This document shows, one piece after another, positions 1 through 11,399 of a stretch of DNA of 64,000 bases. The stretch comes from Stomoxys calcitrans. Lineage: Eukaryota > Arthropoda > Insecta > Diptera > Muscidae. The position numbers were made by a program, and so were the translations under genes. The stretch lies in assembly GCF_963082655.1 (NCBI RefSeq), contig NC_081552.1:185550571-185614570 (forward strand). Reading direction: 5' to 3'. Every line of letters starts with the position of its first letter. Position 1 is the stretch's first letter. The notes below the pieces were generated by a model, which was not told where the DNA came from, searched no databases, and saw only the letters and a program-made list of their open reading frames with translations.

Positions 1-394
1 CGGGCAAAGAACATGACTAGAAATGGGTTTCTATTGGGTAAATACCCAACGCTTGGGTATTTAGTGGGTAAGTACCCAATAAATACTTTTTTAGGTTATG
101 TATAATTTTGCAGATATTTTGGGTATACAAAATTTTCTAAACAATTTTTGATGATTTCATATTCTTTGTATATCAACTTGACCTTCTGATCTCATAAAGT
201 CGAATTTTAGTTATTTAGTTTCAAATTTGATCAAAATCGGATGAAAAATGTTCGTTTTATGGACTCAGTACTCTATTTCAGGAGATCGTTCTATATTGCA
301 GCTATATCCAAATATGGTCCGATCTGGACGTCATTCAATAAAAAGGTTTAGAGGGGTACCGGAACTCGCTGCCAAATTTCATCGAAATAGGATA
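1..394. repeat. Degenerate array with GGGTAAATACCC hairpins (subfamily C)
   Basis: No gene is seen. Positions 33-90 carry alternating GGGTAAATACCCAA and TTGGGTATTTA motifs that can pair as short hairpins. The rest is one degenerate monomer of the window-wide satellite (GCAGCTATATCCAAATATGG near 300). The same composite recurs at 22370-22657, up to the same junction with an inserted element. Confidence 0.7.
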
Positions 395-1717
395 AACAAG
401 TAAAAGCGTGCTAAGTTCGGCCAGGCCGAATCTTATATACCCTCCACCATGGATCGGATTTGTCGAGTTCTTTTCCCGCCATCTCTTCTTAGGCAAAAAA
501 AGGATAAAAGAAAAGATTTGCTCTGCTATTAGAGCGATATCAAGATATGGTCCGGTTCGGACCACAATTAAATTATATGTTGGAGACTTGTGCAAATGTC
601 AGCCAATTCAAATATGAATTGCGTCCTTTGGGGGCTCAAGAAGTAAATAGAGGGATCGATTTATATGTGAGCTGTATCAGGCTATAGACCGATTCAGACC
701 ATAAAAAACACGTATGTTGATGGTCATGAGAGGATCCGTCAGGCAAATCGGAAAATAATTGAGACCTCTAGAGGATCAAGAAGTCAAGACTCCAGATCGG
801 TTTATATGGCAGCTATATCAGGTTATGTACTGATTTGAACCATACTTGGCACAGTTGGATATCATAAAAAAACACGTCGTGCAAAATTTCATTCCAATCG
901 GATAAGAATTGCGCATTCTAAAGGCTCAAGAAGTCAAGACCCAAGATCGGTGTATATGGAGGCACGGAGGCCACCGTAGCGCAGAGGTTAGCATGTCCGC
1001 CTATGACGCTAAACGCCTGGGTTCGAATCCTGGCGAGACCATCAGAAAAAATTTTCAGCATTTACTATGCCATGTAAAACTTCTCTCCAAAGAGGTGTAG
1101 CACTGCGGCACGCTGTTCGGACTCGGCTATAAAAAGAAGGCCCCTTATCATTGAGCTTAAACTTGAATCGGACTGCACTTATTGATATGTGAGAAGTTTG
1201 CCCCTGTTCCTTAGTGGAATGTTCATGGGCAAAATTTGCAAATTTGCAATTTGCAGAGGCTCAAGAAGTCAAGACCCATGATCGGTTTATATGGCAGCTA
1301 TATCAGGTTATGAACCGATTTGAATCATACTTGGCACATTTGTTGAATATCATAACAAAACACGTCGTGCAAACTTTCATTCCAAACGGATAAGAATTGC
1401 GCCCTCTAGAGGCTTCAAGACCCAAGATCGGTTTATATGGCAGATATATCAAAACATGGACCGATAAGGCCCATTTACAATCCCAACCGACCTACTCTAA
1501 TAAGAAGTATTTGTGCAAAATTTCAAGCGGCTAGCTTTACTCCTTCGAAAGTTAGCGTGCTTTCGACAGACGGATGGACATGGTTAAATCGACATAAAAC
1601 GTCACGACGATCAAACAATATATATACTTTATGGGGTCTCAGACGAATATTTCGAGTAGTTATCACCAGAATGACGAAATTAGTATACCCCCATCCTATG
1701 GTGGAGGGTATAAAAAT
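395..1717 (-). mobile_element. Family A Helentron/mini-me-like element R1, reverse, with nested SINE
   Basis: The left end is the tail (ACAAGTAAAAGCGTGCTAAG, then the GGCCAGGCC hairpin and CCCTCCACCATGG). The right end is the reversed head (CCATCCTATGGTGGAGGG, TATAAA). Between them are reversed 153-bp monomers, interrupted by a SINE at 967-1255. The head holds the reversed TATATATACTTTATGGGG core. There is no coding capacity. Assignment to Helentron-associated elements is inference from the hairpin tail, lack of a target duplication and T-run insertion. Confidence 0.75.
967..1255 (+). mobile_element. tRNA-headed SINE
   Basis: The head resembles a tRNA gene with an A-box-like GTAGCGCAGAGGTTAGC and a consensus B box GGTTCGAATCC, the two parts of an internal pol III promoter. 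An unrelated body (CATGTAAAACTTCTCTCC to GTTCATGGGCAAAATTTGC) follows. It ends in a short TTTGCA repeat rather than poly-A. It interrupts a monomer of the surrounding element, so it is younger than that element. A full reversed copy lies at 36312-36579. Confidence 0.8.
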
Positions 1718-2155
1718 GTTCCTTTTATAGGCTCATTACACAATATCGGGAGATCGGTATATAAGGCTGCAATATCCAAATATGGTCCGATCTGTACCAC
1801 ATTTGACATGAAAAGGTAGAGGTCTACTAGAACCAAATTACATCGAATTCGGGTAATAAGTGAATCTTTTATGGCCTCAATACCCTATATCGGGAGATCG
1901 GGTGGTCGGTTTATAGGGCAGCTATATCCAAATATAGTCCGATCTGAATTGCACTTCACATAAATGAATAGGGGTCTACCAGAACTAACTATACCAAATT
2001 TCATCGACATCGGATGAAAAATGATTAATCTATTGCCTCCACACTTTAAATCTGGAGATCGGCCGGATTTTATGAGATCAGATTGTCAGGTTTATATAAC
2101 TTTTTTATATATAGCTTTTATATAGCTTTTACTTGTTCTCTCTACTATCATAGAA
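1718..2155. repeat. Degenerate subfamily C monomers
   Basis: Several monomers with CGGGAGATCGGT and GCAGCTATATCCAAATAT cores, more diverged than the flanking family A copy. No gene is seen. Confidence 0.6.
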
Positions 2156-2159
2156 CTAA

Positions 2160-3266
2160 AACTCGAATCGAAAAGCACTCATGGATAGCTAGAATTCTCC
2201 CCGCTGTTACTCAGTGGAATATTCGAAGGCAAATTTTTAATTTGTGTTAGTTCACACTGTTGCACGCACTATGTCGAACAAACCCAATGAACCACAGATC
2301 TGAAAGTGAAGCGGCTAGCAATCAAGGTTGTGGTTGCTGGACGCGTGCTCTTAAGCCAAAACATGAATTTGTAATCCTTTCATTTTGATCTCATTTCTTA
2401 ATTTCCCTATTTGCCTCTAATTTTTTGCACAATGGTAACCCTTTGTTCTCTCACGGAATTCTTTTTTCAGTTCGAGTCTAAATTCCAATCGTTAAGGATG
2501 CCAAATGTTTTGTGAGAAAGTATATAAATGAAATTTGACAAGATTACGATATAATAAGCATATATTTTAATCAATAATAATATTTCATGGGTAAATTGTT
2601 TAATGTACTTGAATAAAACGATGGTACAAAAAGATTAACATCTTAGTGGAAATCTCACATTAGTCAATGCAAAACAACTGCATATGAACTGTGGTGAATA
2701 TAAAAAAACAAACCTAGTGTTTTGAGGTGGGTTTGTTGGAAAACGAATGCTTAAAAACGAAAGAGAAAGGAGATAAATAAAATAATAAAAAAGGTAAGTT
2801 GTTTTTGGTTCTATAACAAAAGAGAGTTGTGCTACACTATACACACAGGTATAATAGAAATTTAGGGAATATATATACATCTTTAAAAGAAAAATGTAAA
2901 ATTTAAATCAAAACAAGTACAGGGCACTCGCGATAATATGAACTAATTAAAACCAAACCCCCTTTGCAAGATTTTTCATACCTATTTGCAAATGGCGGTG
3001 AATTTTCCTTTAAAAACGATTTTCCCATAAAAATAAGTTTTCTTTTTGTTAGATTTGTTATTTATTGTTTACTGGATTTAAAAAACAAGATTTGCTTTTG
3101 CTGTTTCTTTTGTTGAAACGTCAGGAAAATAGCACACTCCCTTAACCATCTCAATACTCTCAAATCTCGTTGAACAAACATTTCCCTTTCGACCTATTCT
3201 AATGTTTTATTTAACAGTTTGACAGCTTCCTTGGATTTTATAGTTCTTCCAAAATTTCAAGATTAT
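2160..3266. repeat. 1.1-kb repeat, copy A
   Basis: This begins with a degraded SINE-tail-like segment (CTCCCCGCTGTTACTCAGTGG). It continues through AT-rich sequence to GTTTGACAGCTTCC and an end near GATTATG. It is matched almost throughout by 3582-5096 in the same orientation. No credible coding region is present. It may be a non-autonomous element or a segmental duplication. Confidence 0.75.
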
Positions 3267-4587
3267 GTGTACATAATTAACAAGTGAATTAATTTTACCT
3301 CAGGAACAAATTAACGATGAAATCAATCTTTAAATATGGCGCCATTCATCCATGCTGAATTAGAATGTGTGTAATAAACAGGGCAATTAAAAAAATTCTG
3401 AAAACAGGGGGGGTTTATTAGCGATGTCAACCACAACAAGTGGAAGTTGATGTTTTCCTGTAAGCTAATCTCTTGATTTTACATCTTGAGCCTCTAGAGG
3501 GCGTAATTCAAATTCGATTTTGCTGAAATTTGGCACAGTTACTGATCTATGCCATCTAATTCGAAATTCTTATCCGAAAATTCGAATCGAGCAGCACTCA
3601 TGGATGCGCTAGATTTCTCCCCGCTGCTTCTCAGTGGGTTGTTCGAAGGCAAACTTTTAATTTGTCTTAAGTAACATTGTTGCACGCACTATCTGGAACA
3701 AACACAATGGACCAAAGATCTGGAAGTAAAGCGACGAGCAATTGATGTTGCTGGACGCGTGTTCTTCAACTTAAATCGCAAACATGTAAACATGAATTTG
3801 CAATCCTTTCATTTTTATCTCATATCTTAATTTTCCTATTTGCCTTTAATTTTTTGCACAATTGTAACCCTTTGTTCTCTCACGGAATTCTTTTTTCAGT
3901 TCGAATGTTAATTTCAATCGTTAAGGATGCCAAATGTGTTGTGAGGAAGTATATAAATGAAATTGAACAAGATAACGCTAAAGTAAGCATATATTTTATT
4001 CAATAATAATATTTCATGGGTAAATTGTTTAATTTACTTGAACAATGGTACCAGTAAAGTTAATTCAATAAAAACTGATTAACATGTTAGTGCAAATCTC
4101 ACATTAGTTAATGCAAAACGACTGCATATGAACTGTGGTGAATATAAAAATGTAAACAAACCTAGTGTCTTGAGGTGTGTTTGTTGGAAAATGAATGCTT
4201 AAAAACGAAAGTGTGGTTTATGAATTCAATAGAAAAAGGAGAAATGTAAAAATGGTAAGTTGTTTGTTTTGATTACCTTCCTACTTGTTCGTTTTTGGTT
4301 CGATAACAAAAGAGAGTTGTGCTACACTATATACACAGGTATTATAGAAATCTAGGGAATAAATATAAATCTTTAAAAGAAACATTTAAAATTTAAATTA
4401 AAACAAGTACAGTGCATTTGCGAAAGCATAAACTAACTAAAGCCTAACCCCTTTTGCAAGGTTTTTCATACCTATTTGCAAATGGTAGTGAATTTCCCTT
4501 TAAAAACGCTTTTCCCATAAAAAATAAGTGTTCCTTTTTCTAAATTTGTTATTTAATGTTTATTAATAATAATTAATAAAAAAAATC

Positions 4588-4913
4588 TTTGTTCGCCCGG
4601 AGATCCGGCCATGAAACTGCCGTCAATAAACTTGGTTAACCCGAAGCCTTTCGGGTCGATGCTGTCCGAGTTAAGAGACGAATGCGCATGTAACCCAGTG
4701 GACAGCGAAACGGTCGGTAGGAAGGCGAAAATCCTATGGGGAGATCCTGATCCGTTAGAAGACGAAGCTACTACTGAAAGGGAGTAAGAAGGAGGCCACT
4801 ATAGCTTTGGGTATCATAGCCGATTTCTGGCTTAGGTGAATATCCATAGTGGCATAGAGCGGATTAATATCCGCAACCTCTTTTCAACTTAACCTATGCA
4901 AAAAAAAAAAAAA
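4588..4913 (+). mobile_element. 5'-truncated non-LTR retrotransposon 3' end with poly-A
   Basis: GC-richer insert within copy B. It has an open frame to a stop at 4785-4787, then a 3' UTR and an A-tract at about 4900-4913. A short AAAAAATC direct repeat is visible on both sides (4580-4587 and 4908-4915). This is the structure expected of target-primed reverse transcription. The clade was not determined. Confidence 0.75.
4611..4787 (+). pseudogene. C-terminal fragment of a LINE ORF
   Basis: A 58-codon open stretch from an internal ATG, with the frame open upstream to the insertion edge. It encodes a Pro- and Asp/Glu-rich peptide (KLPSINLVNPKPFG near the start, ILWGDPDPLEDEA near the end). It stops about 110 bp before the poly-A, as LINE ORF2 C-termini often do. 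The family is not recognised, and function is unlikely because the element is truncated. Confidence 0.5.
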
Positions 4914-5096
4914 TCGAGGATTTGCTTTTGCCGTTTCTTTTGTTGAATCGTCAGGAAAACAGCACGCTCCCTTATCTATCTCAATACTCTCAAAACTCGT
5001 TGAACAAAAATTTCGTTGGCGGCCCATTCTAATGTTTTATTAAACAGTTTGACTGCTTCCTTGAATTTTGTAGTTCTTATAAAATTGCGAGATTAT

Positions 5097-5703
5097 CAAC
5101 AGAAGTGAATAAATTTTACAGAATTCTTGAAAACAGTTGCATATTTTCGTATACTTATCGATTATTCAGCCATAAAATCGGATTTATTTGGGGTTGTAAA
5201 AATAAACCCTGCAAAAATGGGATTTACTTTTGTATGGTAAAACCTGCAAAAGAACACAGGATTTAGCACTTAAATTGCGTAAAGGCTATAGATTCAGTTT
5301 TGTGGCCAATGTAAATGCACTTTTATCTAGAGATCTGTATATATAATAGCTGTCGACGATCAAGAATATATGTACATATGTATAATATATATACCGATTT
5401 GGACCGTACTTGTCACAGTTGTTGGAAGTCATAACAGAGCACTATGTGTAAAACTTCAGCCAAATCGGACAAAAATTGTGGGTTCCATGGGCTCAAGAAG
5501 TCAAATCGGGAGATTCGTTTATATGGGAGCTGTATCTAAATCTGAACCGCTATGGCCCATTTGCTATCCTCAAAGACCTACATCAATATAAAGTATCTGT
5601 GCAAAAATTTCAAGCGGTTCGACCGCTATCGTGATTTCGACAGACGGATGGACGGACATGGGTAGTTCGAATCAGAATTCCGAGACGATCAAGAATATAT
5701 GTA
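5097..5703 (-). repeat. AT-rich spacer and reversed satellite element end
   Basis: The first 250 bp are AT-rich with nothing recognised. From about 5385 there are reversed monomers (CAAGAAGTCAAATCGGGAGA), then a reversed head with ACAGACGGATGGACGGACAT and the AAGAATATAT core. Confidence 0.55.
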
Positions 5704-6197
5704 CACTAGCTGACCCGGTCCCGCTGCGCTGCGCCTTCTTTTACTTTTTATGGAACAAAAGTTTCCTTGGAATATTTATTTTCGACAGTTAAAGATTTTT
5801 TAGTAAAATACCATGCAAACTTGACTAACAGTTTAACAATATAAGTGCCTTTATCTGAATCCCACATGATCTTTATTGGTCTATGAATTTAAGTTTGGAT
5901 GTAAGGTGTACTCCATTCTTAAAATACAATACTTCATTTCAGCCCGATATTCTCATGATGTCTGATTTAGTGGTGTTTTCGGGGGAGAGGTGGTCCCCCA
6001 GATATTTGGCCCTAAAAAATATCAGCATCGTGCTCTTCTATTAAATACCATTTATTTAAACCCCATATTGCCATTGGCATAAGAGGAGTTTACAGGATGA
6101 GGCGTCTCCAAACACACGGCCCCAAAATAGGTTATCAAATTCGTTTCCTAATCTCAAATACCTTTCGGTTGAGCCAGATATTGGCATGGTCGAACAT
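5704..6197. repeat. Interspersed repeat starting CTAGCTGACCCGG
   Basis: Begins CTAGCTGACCCGGTCCC and contains CCACATGATCTTTATTGG, GCCCGATATTCTCATGATG and GGTGTTTTCGGGGG. A second direct copy runs off the window at 63570-64000. Related tails reading ACCGGGTCAGCTAGT in the opposite sense occur at about 37725 and 58900. A LINE-like origin is possible, but no coding motif is visible. Confidence 0.65.
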
Positions 6198-6200
6198 TTT

Positions 6201-7336
6201 TTTTATACCCTCCACCATAACATGGGGGGTATACTAATTTCGTCATTCTGTTTGTAACTACTCGAAATATTCGTCTGAGACCCCATAAAGTATATATATT
6301 CTTGATCGTCGTGACATTTTATGTCGATCTAGCCATGTCCGTCCGTCCGTCCGTCTGTCTGTCGAAAGCACGCTAACTTCCGAAGGAGTAAAGCTAGCCG
6401 CTTGAAATTTTGCACAAATACTTCTTATTAGTGTAGGTCGGTTGGTATTGTAAATGGGTCATATCGGTCCATGTTTTGATATAGCTGCCATATAAACCGA
6501 TCTTGGGTCTTGACTTCTTGAGCCTCTAGAGTTCGCAATTCTTATCCGATCAGAATGAAATTTTGCACGACGTGTTTTGTTATGATATCCAACAACTGTG
6601 CCAAGTATGGTTAAAATCGGTTTATAACCTGATATAGCTGCCATATAAACCGATCTTGGGTCTTGACTTCTTGAGCCTCTAGAGAGCGCAATTCTTATCC
6701 GATTGGAATGAAATTTTGAAAGATGTGTTTTGTTACGATATCCAACAACTGTGCCAAGTATGGTTCAAATCGGCCCATAAACTGATATAGCTGTCATATA
6801 AACAGATCTGGGGACTTGACTTCTTGAGCTTCTAGAGGGCGCAATTCCTATCCGATTTGGCTGAAATTTCGCAAGACGTTTTTTATTGTTACTTTCAACA
6901 ACTGTGTCAAATAAAGTACAAGTCGGTTCATAACCTGATATAGCTGCCATATAAACCGATCTGGGATCTTGACTTCTTGAGCTTTTAGAGGTCGCAATTA
7001 TTATCCGATTTGCCTGAAATTTTGTACGACGGATTCTTTCATGACCATCAACATACGTGTTTATTATGGTCTGAATCGGTCCATAGCCCGATACAACTCC
7101 CATATAAATCGATCTCTCTATTTTACTTTTTGAGCTCACAAAGAGCGCAATTCTTATTCGAATTGGCTGACATTTTACACAGGTCTCCAGGTCTCGCTCT
7201 AATAGCAGAGCAAATCTTTTCTTATATCCTTTTTTTGCCTAAGAAGAGATGCCGGGAAAAGAACTCGACAAATGCGATACATGGTGGAGGGTATATAAGA
7301 TTCGGCCCGGCCGAACTTAGCACGCTTTTACTTGTT
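6201..7336 (+). mobile_element. Family A element E1
   Basis: Complete head-to-tail copy. The head has TTTATACCCTCCACCAT and the GTCY microsatellite near 6338. Monomer cores then recur at exactly 153-bp spacing (6481, 6634, 6787, 6940, 7093). The tail holds the GGCCCGGCCGAAC hairpin and CTTTTACTTGTT. It sits in a T-run. No coding capacity; short frames through the array are a consequence of the 153-bp (3 x 51) period. Confidence 0.8.
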
Positions 7337-7724
7337 TAAATACGCCCAGTTCGGTCTAGATTTGAATATAGCTTCCATATAGACCGATCTCTCAATTTAA
7401 AGTCTTGGCCCCATAAAAGGCGCAATTATAATCCGATTTCGCTGAAATTTGACACTGTGACTTATATTAGGCTGTTCGACATCAGTGTAGTATATGCTTC
7501 ATATAGGTATTTATTTGGATATAGCTACCAAAAAGATAAATATTTTGTTCTACAAAATTGAACAATGACTTTACTTGTTAGACCACTCAATGTGTGTGCC
7601 GAATTTGGTCCAAATCGGACCATATTTCGATATAGCTGCTATGGGGCCATAAATTATGCGTTTTCACAGGATTATGACGAATATAGTTTACATATGTACC
7701 CAAGGTGGTTGGTATCCAAACACC
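7337..7724 (+). repeat. Family B element fragment
   Basis: Contains ATATAGACCGATCTCTC and CCCATAAAAGGCGCA, the family B monomer signature. It ends in the family B tail motif GGTGGTTGGTATCCAAA, which is cut by the next element's head. A complete family B copy is at 27965-29899. Confidence 0.65.
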
Positions 7725-8920
7725 TTTTTATACCCTCCACCATAAGATGGGGGGTATACTAATTTCGTCATTCTGATTGTAACTACTCGAAATATTCGTC
7801 TGAGACCCCATAAAGTATATATATTCTTGATCGTCGTGAAATTTTATGTCGATCTAGCCATGTCCGTCCGTCTGTCCGTCCGTCCGTCCGTCTGTCTGTC
7901 GAAAGCACGCTAACTTCCGAAGGAGTAAAGCTAGCCGCTTGAAATTTTGCACAAATACTTCTTATTAGTATAGGTCGGTTGGTATTGTAAATGGGCCATA
8001 TCGGTCCATGTTTTGATATAGCTGCCATATAAACCGATCTTGGGTCTTGACTTCTTGAGCCTCTAGAGTGCGCAATTCTTATCCGATTGGAATGAAATTT
8101 TGCAAGACGTGTTTTGTTATGATATCCAATTACTGTGCCAAATATTGTTCAAATCGGTCCATAACCTGATATAGCTGCCATATAAACCGATCTGGGGTCT
8201 TGACTTCTTGAGCCTCTAGAGTGCGCAATTCTTATCCGATTGGAATGAAATTTTGCACGACGTGCTTTGTTACGATATCCAACAACTGTGCCAAGTATGG
8301 TTCAAATCGGTCCATAACCTTATATAGCTGTCATATAAACCGATCTTGGGTCTTGACTTCTTGAGCCTCTAGAGGGCGCAATTCTTATCCAATTTGAATG
8401 AATTTTTGCACGTAGTATTTTGTTATGATATCCAACAACTGTGCCAAATATGGTTTAAATCGGTTCATAACCTGATATATTTGTCATATAAACAGATCTG
8501 GGGACTTGACTTCTTGAGCTTCTAGAGGGCTCAATTTTTATCCGATTTGGCTGAAATTTCGCAAGACGTTTTTTATTGTTACTTTCAACAACTGTGTCAA
8601 ATAAAGTACAAGTCGGTTCATAACCTGTTATAGCTGCCATATAAACCGATCTGGGATCTTGATTTCTTGAGTCTCTAGAGGTCGCAATTATTATCCGATT
8701 TGCCTGAAATTTTGTACGACGGATTCTTTCATGACCATCAACATACGTGTTTATTATGGTCTCAATCGGTCCATAGCCCGATACAGCTCCTATATAAATC
8801 GATCACTCTATTTTACTTTTTGAGCTCACAAAGAGCGCAATTCTTATTCGAATTGACTGACATTTTACACAGGTCTCCAGGTCTCGCTCTAATAGCAGAG
8901 CAAATCTTTTCTTATATCCT
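7725..8920 (+). mobile_element. Family A element E2, 5' portion
   Basis: Head plus GTCY tract (7864-7900) followed by monomers at 8015, 8168, 8321, 8474, 8627 and 8780, each exactly 153 bp apart. The tail is interrupted at the T-run of CTTATATCCTTTTT. The missing tail appears 2.4 kb away at 11294-11396. Confidence 0.75.
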
Positions 8921-9956
8921 TTTTATACCCTCCACCATAAGATGGGGGGTATACTAATTTCGTCATTCTGATTGTAACTACTCGAAATATTCGTCAGAGA
9001 CCCCATAAAGTATATATATTCTTGATCGTCGTGAAATTTTATGTCGATCTAGCCATGTCCGTCCGTCTGTCCGTCCGTCTGTCCGTCCGTCTGTCCGTCC
9101 GTCCGTCCGTCCGTCCGTCCGTCTGTCTGTCGAAAGCACGCTAACTTCCGAAGGAGTAAAGCTAGCTGCTTGAAATTTTGCACAAATACTTCTTATTAGT
9201 GTAGGTCGGTTGATATTGTAAATGGGCTATATCGGTCCATGTTTTGATATAGCTGCCATATAAACCGATCTTGGGTCTTGACTTCTTGAGCCTCTAGAGC
9301 GCGCAATTCTTATCCGATTGGGATGAAATTTTGCACGACGTGTTTTGTTATGATATCCAACAACTGTGCCAAGTATGGTTCAAATCGGTTCATAACCTGC
9401 TATAGCTGCCATATAAACCGATCTTGGGTCTTGATTTCTTCAGCCTCTAGAGTGCGCAATTCTTATCCGATTGGAATGAAATTTTGCACGACGTGTTTTG
9501 TTATGATATCCAACAACTGTGCCAAATATTGTTCAAATCGGTCCATAACCTGATATAGCTGCCATATAAACCGATCTGGGGTCTTGACTTCTTCAGGCTC
9601 TAGAGTGCGCAATTCTTATCCGATTGGAATGAAATTTTGCACGACGTATTTCGTTACGATATCCAACAACTGTGCCAAGTATGGTTCAAATCGGTCCATA
9701 ACCTTATATAGCTGTCATATAAACCGATCTTGGGTCTTGACTTCTTGAGCATCTAGAGCGCGCAATTCTTAACCAATTTGAATGAATTTTGGCACGTAGC
9801 ATTTTGTTTTGATATCCAACAACTGTGCCAAATATGGTTCAAATCGGTTCATAACCTGATATATTTGTCATATAAACAGATCTGGGGACTTGACTTCTTG
9901 AGCTTCTAGAGGGCTCAATTTCTATCCGATTTGGCTGAAATTTCGCGAGACGTTTT
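8921..9956 (+). mobile_element. Family A element E3 (3' portion missing), nested in E2
   Basis: Its head starts in the T-run of E2. It has an expanded GTCY tract (about 9058-9130) and monomers. It breaks off after GAGACG plus a T-run, where the head of E4 begins. No remainder of E3 follows E4. Confidence 0.7.
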
Positions 9957-11293
9957 TTATACCCTCCACCATAAGATGGGGGTATATTAATTTCGTCATT
10001 CTGATTGTAACTACTCGAAATATTCGTCAGAGACCCCATAAAGTATATATATTCTTGATCGTCGTGAAATTTTATGTCGATCTAGCCATGTCCGTCCGTC
10101 TGTCCGTCCGTCCGTCCGTCTGTCTGTCGAAAGCACGCTAACTTCCGAAGGAGTAAAGCTAGCCGCTTGAAATTTTGCACAAATACTTCTTATTAGTGTA
10201 GGTCGGTTGGTATTGTAAATGGGCTATATCGGTCCATGTTTGATATATCTGCCATATAAACCGATCGTGGGTCTTGACTTCTTGAGCCTCTAGAGTGCGC
10301 AGTTCTTATCCGATTGGGATGAAATTTTGCACGACGTGTTTTGTTATGATATCCAACAACTGTGCCAAGTATGTTTTAAATCGGTTAATAACCTGATATA
10401 GCTGCCATTTAAACCGATCTGGGGTCTTGACTTCTTGAGCCTCTAGAGTGCGCAATTCTTATCCGATTGGAATAAAATTTTGCACGACGTATTTCGTTAC
10501 GATATCCAACAACTGTGCCAAGTATGGTTCAAATCGGTCCATAATCTGATATAGCTGTCATATAAACCGATCTTGGGTCTTGACTTCTTGAGCCTCTAGA
10601 GGGCGCAATTCTTATCCAATTTGAATGAATTTTGGCACGTAGTATTTTGTTTTGATATCCAACAACTGTGCCAAATATGGTTCAAATCGGTTCATAACCT
10701 GATATAGCTGTCATATAAACAGATCTGGGGACTTGACTTCTTGAGCTTCTAGAGGGCTCAATTTCTATCCGATTTGGCTGAAATTTCGCAAGACGTTTTT
10801 TATTGTTACTTTCAACAACTATGTCAAATAAAGTACAAGTCGGTTCATAACCTGATATAGCTGCCATATAAACCGATCTGGGATCTTGACTTCTTGAGCC
10901 TCTAGAGGTCGCAATTATTATCCGATTTGCCTGAAATTTTATACGACGGATTCTCTCATGACCATTAACATACCTGTTTATAATGGTCTAAATCGGTCAA
11001 TAGGTCGATACAGCTCCCATATAAATCGATCTCTCTATTTTACTTTTTGAGCCCACAAAGGGCGCAATTCTTATTCGAATTGGCTGACATTTTACACAGG
11101 TTTCCAACATATAATTTAATTGTGGTCCAAACCGGACCATATCTTGATATCGCTCTAATAGCAGAGCAAATCTTTTCTTATATCCTTTTTTTTGCCTAAG
11201 AAGAAATGCCGGGAAAAGAACTCGACAAATGCGATCCATGGTGGAGGGTATATAAGATTCGGCCCGGCCGAACTTAGCACGCTTTTACTTGTT
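9957..11293 (+). mobile_element. Family A element E4, complete, nested
   Basis: Head, GTCY tract, monomers and full tail (GATCCATGGTGGAGGGTATA, GGCCCGGCCGAAC, CTTTTACTTGTT). It is followed directly by the remaining tail of E2. Confidence 0.75.
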
Positions 11294-11396
11294 TTTGCCT
11301 AAGAAGAGATGCCGGGAGAAGAACTCGACAAATGCGATCCATGGTGGAGGGTATATAAGATTCGGCCCGGCCAAACTTAGCACGCTTTTACTTGTT
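11294..11396 (+). mobile_element. Detached tail of element E2
   Basis: Starts mid-tail at TTTTGCCTAAGAAGAGATGC, the sequence that should follow 8920. It ends GGCCCGGCCAAACTTAGC and CTTTTACTTGTT. Together with 7725-8920 it restores one element around the inserted E3/E4 block. Confidence 0.7.
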
Positions 11397-11399
11397 ACT

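Larger units (their letters stand above)
3582..5096. repeat. 1.1-kb repeat, copy B, split by a LINE
   Basis: Direct copy of 2160-3266, with shared blocks such as TTGCACGCACTAT, TGCTGGACGCGTG, TGAACTGTGGTGAATATAAA and GTTTGACTGCTTCC. The copy is interrupted at 4588-4913 by an insertion absent from copy A, so the insertion came after the duplication. The interval 3267-3581 between the copies is AT-rich with one degenerate satellite fragment near 3489. Confidence 0.75.

Noticed and set aside
967..1042. Possible tRNA gene
   Set aside because: Good A and B boxes, but it continues into a SINE body, is repeated at 36.5 and 55.1 kb, and the acceptor stem ends do not pair as a tRNA would.
6765..7139. 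124-codon reverse frame with repeating VYMAAISGYEP-like peptide, and similar frames in other arrays
   Set aside because: The repeat arises because 153 is divisible by three. Adjacent monomers of the same array are broken by stops, starts fall at random monomers, and the nucleotide core, not the peptide, is what subfamilies share.
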